NCBI GenBank assembly: GCA_029378245.1
Contig: JARKIF010000135.1
Span: 23,901-87,900, forward strand
DNA: 64,000 bases
From: Roridomyces roridus
Taxonomy: Eukaryota; Basidiomycota; Agaricomycetes; Agaricales; Mycenaceae
Direction: 5' to 3'
In this document: one piece after another, positions 42,320-52,292 of the stretch
How positions within the stretch are numbered: the first letter of the stretch is position 1
How the letters are laid out: every line of letters begins with the position of its first letter
Made by a program: the position numbers and the translations under genes
The notes under the pieces: model-generated
What the model was told of the DNA's origin: nothing
The model's input: the letters and a program-made list of their open reading frames with translations, nothing else
Database searches by the model: none

Positions 42320-42320
42320 A

Positions 42321-42795
42321 TGTCACGACAAGACTTGTTTCACGCGTCCAACAGCGGTAAGATGCTGTGGATTGGGTAGTGCGCTACTAAAGCTCGTAAA
42401 ATGAACTGAATAAAAGTCTAGGAGAGGGTACAGAATACGACGACTAGCTACTGCTTTTATACTATGAGGAATAGATCTACGATGCTACACTAATTGTCCT
42501 GGCTTCCGACATGCACTATTGTCCTGCACCGTTGTCGTCTCCTATTTTCATGTCTACACCGTGTTCATCATAGAAGCCTGTCATGATCTGACAGTTCACT
42601 GATCGAAAACTCCTTCCCTCATCCACGCTGTCGTTCATAAATATGAAACTGTCCCACGTCTTTAAATAATGTCTTCCTCGGCTTCTTCCTCAATCCGATC
42701 GAGACGGGGTTCCCAGGACTTTAGCGCTGTACGGCGCCAATGCTTATCTGGTTTGTTTGGCGTTGTCACGTGCGCAAATAGATCAGCGCGTGACA
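42321..42795 (-). repeat. 5' LTR
   Basis: 475-bp copy of the LTR, one mismatch to the other. As the upstream LTR it holds the promoter: a TATAAAA on the minus strand and, about 40 bases further, the predicted RNA 5' end. Confidence 0.93.
42455..42461 (-). promoter_or_regulatory. LTR TATA box
   Basis: TATAAAA on the minus strand, 34 bases before the TAGACTTTTATT stretch that pairs with the primer-binding site. Spacing fits a start just at or slightly before that stretch. Confidence 0.65.
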
Positions 42796-42800
42796 GCCGC
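42796..42800. repeat. Target-site duplication, right (GCCGC)
   Basis: Matches 36146-36150. Confidence 0.85.
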
Positions 42801-45365
42801 TCTCGCTTTGTCACCCCGCTCTTCGTTGAGAACGCCGATGACCGCAGCTCTACTTCCTGGATGTGAAGATGAAGATGAAGACCAACTCTGCATGCCCGGA
42901 TTTTGTCATCGTCAAGGTAGAGCTCCAGCCTATCCAGCAATCAAGTTCTATTGCCCGCATTTATTTTATTCGTTCCAACAAGCGGAGATGCCCATTCTCA
43001 GGAATCAAACTCGAAGACAAAGAGTGCCGGCGACTCCAAACAGGAAGCTGTCCCAAGTTCTTGAAGGAGCGGGCTGCGGAGAGGGCGGTCGGTGCGGCCG
43101 AGGAGATGAAGGCGGAAAACCTGATTAAGGGACCGAAGACCCCCAGTGTCCAGAGCTCACCAGCTATTTAGCTATACTCATCAGTACCGTGAGCTCAGCT
43201 AGTGCTCTGGGCATTCAAATTCCTTTGAAGAGAATTATGGGAGGCGCGAGGGAGTGCGTCCCGAAGCGTCGCACGGACGAGCGCCGCCTGCTTGAGGCTT
43301 GAATGCGTCAGAATCAGAATGCCTCGTCTAACTCCTTTTAACGGGGTTTTCGTATTTACTAACGCCCCGCCACTTGTTCATTACTATCATTGTAACATAC
43401 TTGGTTTTTCCTCCTCGTTCGCGTGTGCAAACATTGTAATGCGAACCACCAGGATGGAAGTGAACAGCCAAAGAAACCCCGGTAGCGGGCCTTGCCGCTT
43501 GTCGGCCCTACATCCTTATAGCGAGCAGGTTTTGACAGCTCTGGCAGTAAACTGCTGTTTTTCAGCACTTTTGACTCAGCACATATCGTTTTGGCTGGTG
43601 CCGGGAGACGGCATGAAGCACCGCATTCGGATGACCAAATTCATGTGGAGTAAGCTGACGGCGCTTACGCGGCGGCTCTTTCAAGCGCTCTTTCTCTTCT
43701 TCAAGTTCTTCCGCTGTGTCTTCGCCCAATGGGGCTCTATGCCAGTCTGCGCCCACCCGTTGTCGAATCTCAATCGAACTCCCTTGATAGCTATCCTTCT
43801 CAACGGCGTCGCGACAATTCTCTTCCCACGACTCTTCGGACAAGCCTAGGCAACAGAAAACACTGCGAGAGGCAGCGAGACTAGGCCGTCCAGAATCGAC
43901 GTCGACGAGCCGCCCGCCACAGCCTTGAAGTCAGAAGTCTCAAGCAGCGGTGTGCCTGAATCACACGTCAACAACATCGGAATCTACATCGCCACGACAT
44001 GAACTCACTGGAGTGGCTCCGAGTCAAAAGTCAAAAGAAAAAAACGCCTGCGCTGCCTGCCCCAAAGTCTACTCGGCTTCCATCCCTAATTCTCTCGTTT
44101 CGTTCTAAGGAAGAGGAGGCTGTCAATCCCGCAGCTGTGGCGCCCCGGCCGCCCGGCCGGGCCCCGATGTGCAGGAGGACAATACTCCTCCTTCCTCTCC
44201 TTCACGGATCCGGAGTGTGGAGGTCGACACCAAACCTTTGAAGTAGTTGCGGTGCAAATCACCCTGGTCCCTGGAGAGTTGTCTGTCTGACACCATTGTT
44301 GCTGGCGCGTCAGCGCGGTCGAGGGTGCCAGAGGAGCGGCCAAGTGTCGGACATCTTTCCAACCTGTCCGCTGCCATATGTGTGTGCAATACTGTCCCAG
44401 ATTCCGTCCTCATTTGTTCTTCCAGATTCGGTTGTTGACATTGCTGCAACTCTAGGTTTGCTATACACAACCATCTTCTCGCCTTTGCCGATTGTTGCAG
44501 ACTCAGAACCATCCAAGTGCGTTCGTCTATTTTCTTCAATTGTCGAACAATGTCTCCATTTCATCCCAGATCATAAATTCATCACTCATCGTTAGTAGGT
44601 TCTCTGCGCTCTTTTTTGTAGTAACGAATCAAAGACAGGTCCTTCAGGCTTCCCAGTATGCACCAGCTTTATTCCTTCTCCTTACAAGACAAACCCCGAC
44701 TGACGCGCCGTCTCTATGACATCGGCTTGCACAGAATATAGTCATCCTTTTCAACAACCAGGTTCCTGGTTCAACTTCGGCACTCAAGCCCCGTTTGCTG
44801 TTTCCAAGACGTCGATCCAATCACAGATTCTCAGTCAATAAGTACATAGATTCTATCTAGTTTCTTGGGTGAATGGGACAGTTCGTAGCGAGAATACTCG
44901 CGTGTGTGACCTGAGCCTCAAGCAGCACCAAAGTTCCAGTGGTCACGGGCCTTGCCGCTTGTCGGCCTTACCAGCTTATTTTGAACAACCACTGATGTGA
45001 TCCGCCATATTGCGTATGCAGACAACGAAGACAGTTGGAAGACAGGGAATTGACTTGGAGCCCTCCTGGTCAGGAGCACCCTTCTCATGCAGGCATGGTT
45101 GCTGATTACTTGTGGATCGGAAAGGTCAATGTTTGGTTCTCGGCATCTCGGCTGAGAATCGACTCTGACAACGGTCAATCTTCTCGACAAAAAACGACCG
45201 CGCCGCTGATCTCTGCACATCCCAAGTTCATCGAGCGGCGATGCGAGACGCAGTGATTGGCAGTTGGGGCTGTTAGGTTGATTGGCAACTGTCTCAAGGG
45301 GTGATGTGCGGTGATCTACATATACTCGCACCCACGGCCGCGCTCGTACCCGTCCCTCGCTGTCC
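42801..45365. other. Gene-poor region, 2.6 kb
   Basis: No supported gene; the open frames lack domain features. A 22-bp sequence CGGGCCTTGCCGCTTGTCGG(CC) occurs twice, at 43486-43507 and 44946-44967, perhaps remnants of one dispersed repeat. Confidence 0.45.
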
Positions 45366-47405
45366 ATGGCAATGGCAGCCCTCCTCTTCCCTCGCGCTGA
45401 CTCCCCGCCCCCGGCGGGCGAGGGGGCCCCGAGTTTTCAGCTCACGTGCGTACTTCCGCTACTTCTGCGAGGAACCCACACTGATTCGATTCCTTGCCGA
45501 CAGCTTCTCACCGCTTTTCTTCGGCGTCATCCTGAATGTGATGCTCTTTGGGGTCTTTCTTGTGCAGGTCTACACGTATTTCCGACTCTACAAAACGTCC
45601 GTGTGCTCCACACCGCCCGCCCTTACCAATTCTGACGGCCCGTCGGACAGAGATCATCCCGCCATACGCTACACCGTACGTACAGCGCACAAGCCCGGAC
45701 GCGCAGTCACTCAACGACGGACGTAGATATATTACTTGATTATTATGGAGGTCATCAACACGATCTTTGACGTGGGGCTCATCTACCAACCACTCGTCCT
45801 GCTGCGTGGTCCGTCTCTATACTCGCTTTTCCTCCAAGGCATTTCTCACCGGACCGTAGATTCCCCCAACGCACTTCAACAATCTCCATTTTGTGCGTAC
45901 TTTCAGGTTTTCTCGTACAAGGGCAAGATCTCACGCCCCACATTCCAGTCCTTTCCGCCGGTGCGTCGACGTCCAACTTCTCTTTACACACGTTTCCGGC
46001 GCTAACGGGCGGCCTTAGATGCAGTAGTGACTGTAAGCGATGGCGTGTATGTAAATTCTACCTGTTCACCCTCTTGCTCGCTTCACAGGCGTTGATATCA
46101 ACCCCAACGCAACTCTTTTTCGCATGGCGCATCCGGCGCATCACAAAATCCCGATGGCTGGCTGGAATTGTAGGCTTCTTGGCGCTCGTGTCTCTCGGTG
46201 CGCTCCCCCCGCTGATTCGATGTTTGACTGACTGACGCTGGGTGTAGCGGCAGCGACGGCAGCGACTATCGGCGTGGCCCGTGTTCACGAATTCGCCAAA
46301 TTTGGTCTCCTCATACCTCAACTTACGGTATGGCGCTTTAGTCTCCAGACCAGACTCGGCAGTACAACTAACGAAAAAAGGTCTGGCTGACAACCACTGC
46401 CGTTGCGGACATACTCATCACCACGTTCCTCGTGAATTTCCTCGTTCGTCGGCTTTCCCTTTACTCCACCCCGAGTTCATTCATTTCTCGGCTGTCGTTT
46501 AGTGGAAGAATCAAACAGGGTTCGACACGCAGACGGACTCCGTCACGGATAAAATTATCTTGTTCACTGTGCAGACGGGCATGATCACGTCCTTTGCGGC
46601 TATTGCGGACGTCTCGGTGTTTCTCATCATCCAGGTTCTTTCTCCGCCCGTAGAAATATAGTCTCGTCTAACAAGTACATGTATTTACAGCAAACCACGC
46701 TGTACGTATTCCATTCTCCGCGTCGACTTCTAACCCAGCCCCGCGTATTAGTCAATTCATTTGGGACTTTTCGCTAGGAAAGCTTTACTCGATATCGTTA
46801 ATCTCAACGTGAGTCCCCATACTATATTGGTCTATCTTCTGATCCCTGATTACACCCCGCTACGCCTAGTCTCATCGCGCGTAAAGAGTGGAACAATCTC
46901 TTGGACGAGATGCCCGTGCCCGCTGCTGGAGATGCCGAAATGAATTTAGGCAAGGCCAAAGGGCTTCACGCGAAGGATGCTATTATCAGGATTCGGCGCG
47001 CTGTACGTTCTTTCGCATCCCTGTCCTGGATCTCCCGGCTAATGGACTTGGTAACCCGGACAGACCGACATTCAGGGCTTGCAACTGTACATCCCGGAAA
47101 ACTTTGCCGAGGCGGAGGTCGATGCGAACAAAGACAAGGGCTTGGATTTGGAGCCGATCACGTCGAGTACGACGTCGAGGCGGCCTTCCCGAGGGCTGGA
47201 GCTCCAGATTCCCCAGGGTGTGCCATCACCAAAAGATCCGAGCTCGATGAGTGCTGGTTCGCCCATTGCTGCAAGACGGCGGACACCTAGGGTGGAGCGC
47301 CCTCCGCGGCCGTTGCCTGTACCTGTGCCGCCTGGCCTGGGAGTGGACCCGAGGGGGGAGCGCGCGAGGAGGACGGCGGCATGGGCGATGTCGACTGGGA
47401 GGTAA
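45366..47405 (+). CDS. DUF6534-type seven-helix membrane protein
   Basis: Integral membrane protein of the DUF6534 family, abundant in Agaricomycetes and without a known function. The start at 45366 (MAMAALLFPRADSPPPAGEG) leads by a 5' intron into FSPLFFGVILNVMLFGVFLVQVYTYFRLYK, the family opening helix. Further exons give IYYLIIMEVINTIFDVGLIYQPLV, ALISTPTQLFFAWRIRRITKS with WLAGIVGFLALVSL, HEFAKFGLLIPQL, VWLTTTAVADILITTFLVNFLV, TDSVTDKIILFTVQTGM with AIADVSVFLII, and FIWDFSLGKLYSISLISTLIARKEWNNLL. That is about seven transmembrane helices. A cytosolic tail rich in Pro/Arg ends at 47405. About a dozen short introns all keep the frame by my joining, so this copy is probably functional. A decayed 3' copy is at 13.5-14.1 kb in opposite orientation. 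Confidence 0.75.
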
Positions 47406-48405
47406 GATGACGAGAGAGTCCGTCCGTTTGGCCTTCTGTCTGTCGGCATTGCTCGTGCTCGTGCTCGACAGCTATGCCGTCAAGACCACTCAACGCCGCA
47501 ACCACCACCACCATGGCATTTGGCATCGTCAGATACGGGCCCTGGTAACGTCCGCTCGCGGATGCACCCGCTCTTCGGTGGCGGATGGGGATCAGCATCA
47601 ATCTCAATCTATGATGAGCGTCAGTAGGTCGGGGTGCGGTTCTATGCATACTTGCAATAGTATCCCTTAATTGCAGCCTCGGTCATCGACGGAGACGATA
47701 ACTATAAACTTGAATAGACTTCAAGTTCAAAATTAAATATTGAACTATGTTGTGTATGTACCCTTGCTATCTACCACACAGCATCTTATAATAGCATACA
47801 GTCCTCCCTATTGACTTGGACGGAATGATTAATTTGATTGAGATGCAGACTGGAGCGGATTTTGTTCGGGTTGAGCAACAAATTCAATGTTGGCGGAATG
47901 GAAGCTGTTCTCTCGCTGGCTGGTCAAGATCTAGCCTCAAGTTCCGACTCTGAATGCATCTTGGCATTCACCGTCTTCTTTCCTTCCTCCATCTCCTATC
48001 CATCTTGCAGCCCGGACGTCCGAGTCCGGACTGTAAGGTCCGTTCTCAGAATACCGCTCTCCATTCAATGCAATGTTGAACGGTCAAGCCTTCTATCCGG
48101 GCGTCTTCGGAGGTCTTTTCCTGGACTTGTCGAGTCGACTGACTCAGAGGTTCCCATTGAATCAACCTCGAGATCCGATTCCTTCTAGCGTACTCGCGCG
48201 CCCTTCAAACCCGAAGATGCTTCGTGCCGCGTGGGTCTCGACCTCGTTGTACCATAGCCACTTCTCCAATATCCAGAGCAAGCCAGACGGAGCTTCTGAA
48301 CGTGTCTTCGCTGACAGCCAACTTTCAACTCGTCACCATTCGGGAAGCCCCTATCTCGCGATTGCCATCAATGATGTCATTTCGCACGTCTTCCTCCCGC
48401 CCATC
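47406..48405. other. Intergenic stretch, 1.0 kb
   Basis: No supported gene. The last 50 bases before 48405 resemble the sequence just upstream of the copy A start near 20.9 kb, so the duplicated block begins before the start codon. Confidence 0.45.
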
Positions 48406-49365
48406 ATGTCGACCCACCGCAAACCCCACAGCGAAGACTCTCCCCCCTCTCGAGCGACCCAACTCGCTCGCAGTGCAGCATCAACCACCGTCACCACCTT
48501 CCACGCTCTCAACGACGCTGAACCATGCTACACTCCTGGCTCCACATACTCTACCGTCCGGCACACCCGCCCATGGGTTTACTATCGAGGCGTCTCCACC
48601 GTGGTTCCCATATCCATGCTCGGTAGCAAACCCTTGCCTGAAGATCGCATGATCACGCTGCAACGCCGGGGCTGGCGCACCGGGTTGCTGGGCTGGACGA
48701 TTGGCGGCTGGCTTGGTGGGACGATAGGCAAGGAGACCGACGTCACGCCCGCCGCGGAGGGTAAATGGGACAAGGTCGACTCGAGCCGGAAAACGCAATT
48801 CGACCGCGAGACCCGCGAGTTCCTCACCTCTGCCTTCGCACCACAAGAGCCTGAGCACAGTGTCCTCGAGACAGCTTTTGTGCACATACCCGTCGCAGCC
48901 GGAGACGGGTACTTCAGGCTGCTCGTCAAGAATGCAAAGGGCATGGTGCTCGCACCAACGGCCACATTCCGCATTGGCTCACTCTCATTGCGTTCCGCCC
49001 AACCGCGTGGAGCGTCCCCCGTCACCATCATTCCCGAGCTCGTCCTCAAGAGCGCCTCGGCTACCGCTACAGCCGCTGCGTGGGCATCGTTCTACGCTGC
49101 GTTTCCCTTCCTCAAAATCGGGCAGATGATATCAGGCTCGTCTGGGTGGAGTACTTGGGCGTTGCAGCGTGCTTATCGGAGTGCGGGCGGGGAGACGAAT
49201 ATGGAGGAGTTGAGGGAGAAATATAGGGTTGAGGAGAGGAGGATGAAGGCGGAGGAGGCCGTGTATCGGACTGTGCCGTTTGGGGCGGCCGGGGTGAGGA
49301 CGGCGTACGATTTGGAGCAGGATGCCAAGATGGGGAGAGCAGGGGTGTGGTTTACGAGAGAGTAA
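48406..49365 (+). CDS. Protein of unknown function, 319 residues (copy B)
   Basis: Inverted duplicate of the gene at 19892-20851, same length and same start (MSTHRKPHSEDSPPSRATQL). Differences seen by eye are few substitutions, such as IGKETD for VGKETD, TREFLTSAFAPQ for AREFLTSAVAPQ and EHSVLE for EHHVLE; there is no indel and no stop. The open frame extends upstream to 48073, but the ATG at 48406 is the one shared with copy A. As there: a glycine/tryptophan-rich GLLGWTIGGWLGG segment, a central FVHIPVAAGDGYFRLLVKN block and an Ala-rich hydrophobic helix before a charged C-terminus. Function unknown. It is the best preserved copy in block B, whose other duplicated genes are broken. Confidence 0.7.
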   Translation: MSTHRKPHSEDSPPSRATQLARSAASTTVTTFHALNDAEPCYTPGSTYSTVRHTRPWVYYRGVSTVVPISMLGSKPLPEDRMITLQRRGWRTGLLGWTIGGWLGGTIGKETDVTPAAEGKWDKVDSSRKTQFDRETREFLTSAFAPQEPEHSVLETAFVHIPVAAGDGYFRLLVKNAKGMVLAPTATFRIGSLSLRSAQPRGASPVTIIPELVLKSASATATAAAWASFYAAFPFLKIGQMISGSSGWSTWALQRAYRSAGGETNMEELREKYRVEERRMKAEEAVYRTVPFGAAGVRTAYDLEQDAKMGRAGVWFTRE

Positions 49366-49456
49366 TGAGAGACTGGGGATGAAATTGAAGTTTTTTTCTT
49401 TCGATTAGACCTGGTGCTGGGGGAAAAAGCGAGAAACAACGACGCAAGGTGTTGAA

Positions 49457-49470
49457 CCCGAGTCGAACGG
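49457..49470 (-). repeat. T-arm-like motif, duplicate of copy 7
   Basis: Minus strand CCG-TTCGACT-CGGG followed by TTCAACACC; one stem base changed relative to 19787-19801. In the 3' flank of copy B. Confidence 0.5.
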
Positions 49471-49627
49471 CCGTTTAATGAAACAACCTCAGGTGCTGAT
49501 TCGTCGTTGGTCTTCCGTTTGAGGAGAGTCAGCTATCTGCGGTCGTAATGATTCTGGTATGAATGGATCACCCGCCAGGTTTCCGATGTCAGAAAGCGAC
49601 AGCTATGCAGACTTCGAAGGGCCTGAC

Positions 49628-49642
49628 CCCGAGTCGAACGGG
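49628..49642 (-). repeat. T-arm-like motif, duplicate of copy 6
   Basis: Minus strand CCCG-TTCGACT-CGGG followed by GTCAGGC, identical to 17252-17266. In the 3' flank of the second acetyltransferase copy. Confidence 0.5.
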
Positions 49643-49683
49643 CGTTCCGCGTCACAGCAGAGCCAAGCGATCCATTGTGAAGT

Positions 49684-50240
49684 TCAATCGGCATCCCGTA
49701 CAAACACCATGCTCCCCACCCACTCGCCCTTGCACTCGAAAGCCCTTTCCGTACAGCTCTGCATCACAAAACTCGCCCGCTCCGCCAGCCTCCGCGAAGC
49801 CGTATTCCTCGGATCACATTCGATGAGCAGGCGGTTGAAATGTGGCACCTCTTGCCCTTTCCGTGCCGCACGAAGCAGCTCGATGAGGGCTCCAACAGCC
49901 TCCGTTGCGTATCCCTTGCCTGCGCGTGAGGCATGAAGGAGAACCACAACTCCGCCGTTTGTTCTTTGGAGTCGATGTGCGCGCCGACTCGGCCGATGAA
50001 CTCGGTCTTTTCGGCACTATTCGGGTTTGTTGCAACTGATACGGCCAATTCGACGAACGTGCGAGGCGACTCCTCCGAGCAGCTGACCGCCACTTGTACG
50101 AATTCGTCCGCTGATTCCGGTGTGCGCGGCGGCCAGGTCTGGTATCGCGCGTTGTCCGGGATTGAGTCGAGGGCGTAGATGTTGGGAGTATCGGAGAGGG
50201 CGAGCTCTCGGAGGCTCAGGCGCGTGGTTTCAGCGTGCAT
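49684..50240 (-). pseudogene. GNAT acetyltransferase, inverted copy with one-base deletion
   Basis: Copy of the gene at 16654-17211. The first part starts MHAETTRLSLRELALSD (50240) and runs to TAELWFSFMPHAQ. There a G present in the intact gene is missing (CAGGGCAAG in the intact gene, CAGGCAAG here, at about 49916-49922). The frame then leaves GKGYATEA and the rest of the protein continues in another frame: GKGYATEAVGALIELLRA ... NRLLIECDPRNTASRRLAER ... SMVFVRDAD. The break sits exactly in the acetyl-CoA pyrophosphate loop, so the shifted product would lack the cofactor site. Otherwise the two are about 95% alike, which argues for a young duplication or a recent break. Part of the upstream region is also copied. 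Confidence 0.8.
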
Positions 50241-51084
50241 GAGGAGGAGAGTGGATGATGTTCAGATGTTGGCCAGCAGGCTTTATGCGAAGCCTGCGAC
50301 CGAGTCAGTGCTCACCGGACCCGGGGATCCGCACCGCGTGTCAAATGTTGGCAGTTGCCAAGCATTCGAGGGCAAGCCAGGCACCTACCTACTTCCATGC
50401 GCGAGTGAGTGAGACACACAGGAGCAAGCGTCATTCGGGGAGCTTCGGGACCACGACATCACTGCATCACTGCATCACTGCGTCAATGTGTGGTTGTTTG
50501 GGTCGGAGTTTGAAATCAACTCTTTCTTCCGCACCATCGTCATCATCCTACGTCGAACGGTGCTGGTATCTCTAGGCTATTTTTTCGCAGAAGAACCAAA
50601 CAGCCAATGGATATCCCTAGCCGGTCCTCTTCTCATCGCTCCCTGCATTGTCCGCATGCGTTTACACTTCTTTAACAGTTGCTTACAAAGCTCTTGCCTC
50701 AAGACAATACCGTCACAGAACATGACAACAGATTCTGTGGGCCGTCATCGCAGCGATGTCTCGTGATCAAGTGTAATTGCTGCTCAAATACACCGTCTCG
50801 TCGACCCGTTCTTGGGGTACTGTTGCTCCTTGGGTCTCGGTCCCTGCTGCGCAGATATGATTTCCTAATCATCTCGCTTCCAATTGATCCTGCTCTAATC
50901 TTTCCCTCTGACTCCACATTCCGAGGACTGGGCCCATCTGAAACAACTTTTCTGAGCGGTCACGCTGTTGCCCCGAGAGGGATTTGAAGATTTGGTACGG
51001 CAATCCCCTTGACCGTTTCCCCGCTCCGAAAATCCAATTCAACAGCAGCGGCTCGCCATCAATCTATTTCTCCTTGGATGCGGC
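50241..51084. other. Intergenic stretch, 0.8 kb
   Basis: The first 160 bases copy the promoter side of the intact acetyltransferase gene. The rest shows a short ATCACTGC repeat near 50458-50485 and no coding evidence. Confidence 0.45.
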
Positions 51085-52075
51085 GGGCGCCTCGTATCTT
51101 CCGCCGCTTTCTGACCGCGCCTTGAAACGTCTCGGTTTCCCCGCGCCCCACGCGTAGTAGGTTGGCATCTAACCTCCGAGTCGTTTGACTAGGCCTTGAT
51201 TCCCTCGTCACAGCGCGCCTCCCCTAAGTCCATTCCACGACCCTGAATTGCATCCGGAAAGCTGTACCCTCTCCATCGGCGAAAACTCACTGTTGACCCC
51301 GCGCCTGATGAGGTACTTATATTGCTTCCCTTCCCGGCAGCCATCTTCTCTGAGTGTTATCAACCTCTAGCACTTTTCTCGTCCGAGAACCACTCTCCGG
51401 ACACAACATCTCAGGCCTCAGGTGCCGAGCGACGTTGATCAAATCGACGCTGCCTACATACTGTGGAAACCAATATATCAATGCCATATTCATCCGAGAG
51501 TCCCGGACACGAGTGCGTAAACTGAGATTGATTCATTCTAATCGGCGTTTAAATATTTTCAGAAGACAACTCTGTTGCCGTACTGGGTATTAGTGCTTGC
51601 ACAGGCGGTCTGGGCTCTGGCGGGAGCGGGCGAGGGTGTGGTAATCAGCGCTGTGAGTCGGCCCTTGTTTTCCCCAGGCGTGATGCTGGCTGAGTTCCCG
51701 CAGCCGTTCTACGGTTCGTCCGGGAATCTCGATACGCTCTGCGCGGGACGCTGATTTTTTTTGTACCGGCAGACGATATTGTGAGGGATATTATGCACCC
51801 TGTCTGAAAGTAAGACATCTCGTCGACGAGGTCTGCGGGTTGTCAACTTATTGGATTCGGCATACCCTCCTGCCGCCAACCAGCCGTTTGAATCCGTACT
51901 CACGTATGATTTGGCCGCAATGGGTGTTGACCCTGAGCGGGTGCGCGTCCTCACGAGCCCGACGCAGTCCCGCCGCAGGATTTCGGCGCTAGTTGGCTCA
52001 AGTGGGAATACTCTCGTGATGGACCCTTTCCAGTGGTGCAGTGTCGCTCGGATCACGATCGGCCGTCGGTGATTA
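51085..52075 (+). pseudogene. ACC-synthase-like PLP enzyme, decayed inverted copy
   Basis: Copy of the N-terminal two thirds of the gene at 28.1-30.2 kb. Recognisable pieces in order: LSDRALKRLGFPAPHA, FHDPELHPESCTLSIGENSLL-like, the region of DNSVAVLGISACTGGLGSGG, and a stretch like VRDIMHPV. Last comes VCGLSTYWIR...SAYPPAANQPFESVLTYDLAAMG with RVLTSPTQS. The frame changes several times, large internal pieces are gone, and the cofactor lysine of SPTKDFG is replaced by Gln (SPTQS). No small domain remains. It is a dead copy that sits between the acetyltransferase copy and the leucine-rich F-box copy. Confidence 0.7.
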
Positions 52076-52292
52076 CGTAACTACAGCGCTAGTCAGAGCC
52101 GTCGAGCACCTGCTGAGACTCGAACAGGCTGGAGCCTTCGGAACTTTGTGCAATTGCAGCCAGCGCAGGGAATGTCGCGCAATACTTAGTAGAACCCTGC
52201 ATGATCCCATTTCCCTTTTTCACGTTGAACAGCCGACGTCAATCACCTGTTGATGCATCAAATCCTCTTTCTTCTCCCAACTTCCTCCCTTC

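Larger units (their letters stand above)
36151..42795 (-). mobile_element. Ty3/Gypsy chromovirus LTR retrotransposon, full length
   Basis: A 6,645-bp element read on the minus strand: 5' LTR (42321-42795), self-priming-type primer-binding site, gag with a zinc knuckle, pol (protease, reverse transcriptase, RNase H, integrase, chromodomain), polypurine tract and 3' LTR (36151-36625). Both LTRs are 475 bp, start TGTCACG and end CGTGACA, and differ at one position only (G at 36377, T at 42547), so insertion was recent. The integrase-before-end order and the C-terminal chromodomain place it among chromoviruses, which steer integration to marked chromatin. This copy cannot be autonomous as read: pol carries a frame break and a stop in the RT/RNase H region. 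It is a fungal transposable element, not an infectious virus. Confidence 0.93.

Noticed and set aside
42301..42320. tRNA-primed primer-binding site
   Set aside because: The bases after the LTR do not resemble the complement of an initiator-Met tRNA end, while a 12-nt self-complement to the LTR is exact.
42662..42940. Minus-strand frame starting MLDRLELY... that ends in the pol C-terminus
   Set aside because: The last part is just the LTR copy of the pol end; the front part is unrelated flanking DNA. No promoter or family support.
45301..45726. 141-codon frame as a stand-alone gene
   Set aside because: It is unspliced reading of the first exons of the DUF6534 gene; splice signals explain it better.
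47838..48188. 116-codon frame before the 319-residue copy B
   Set aside because: No similarity to anything upstream of copy A and no coding features.
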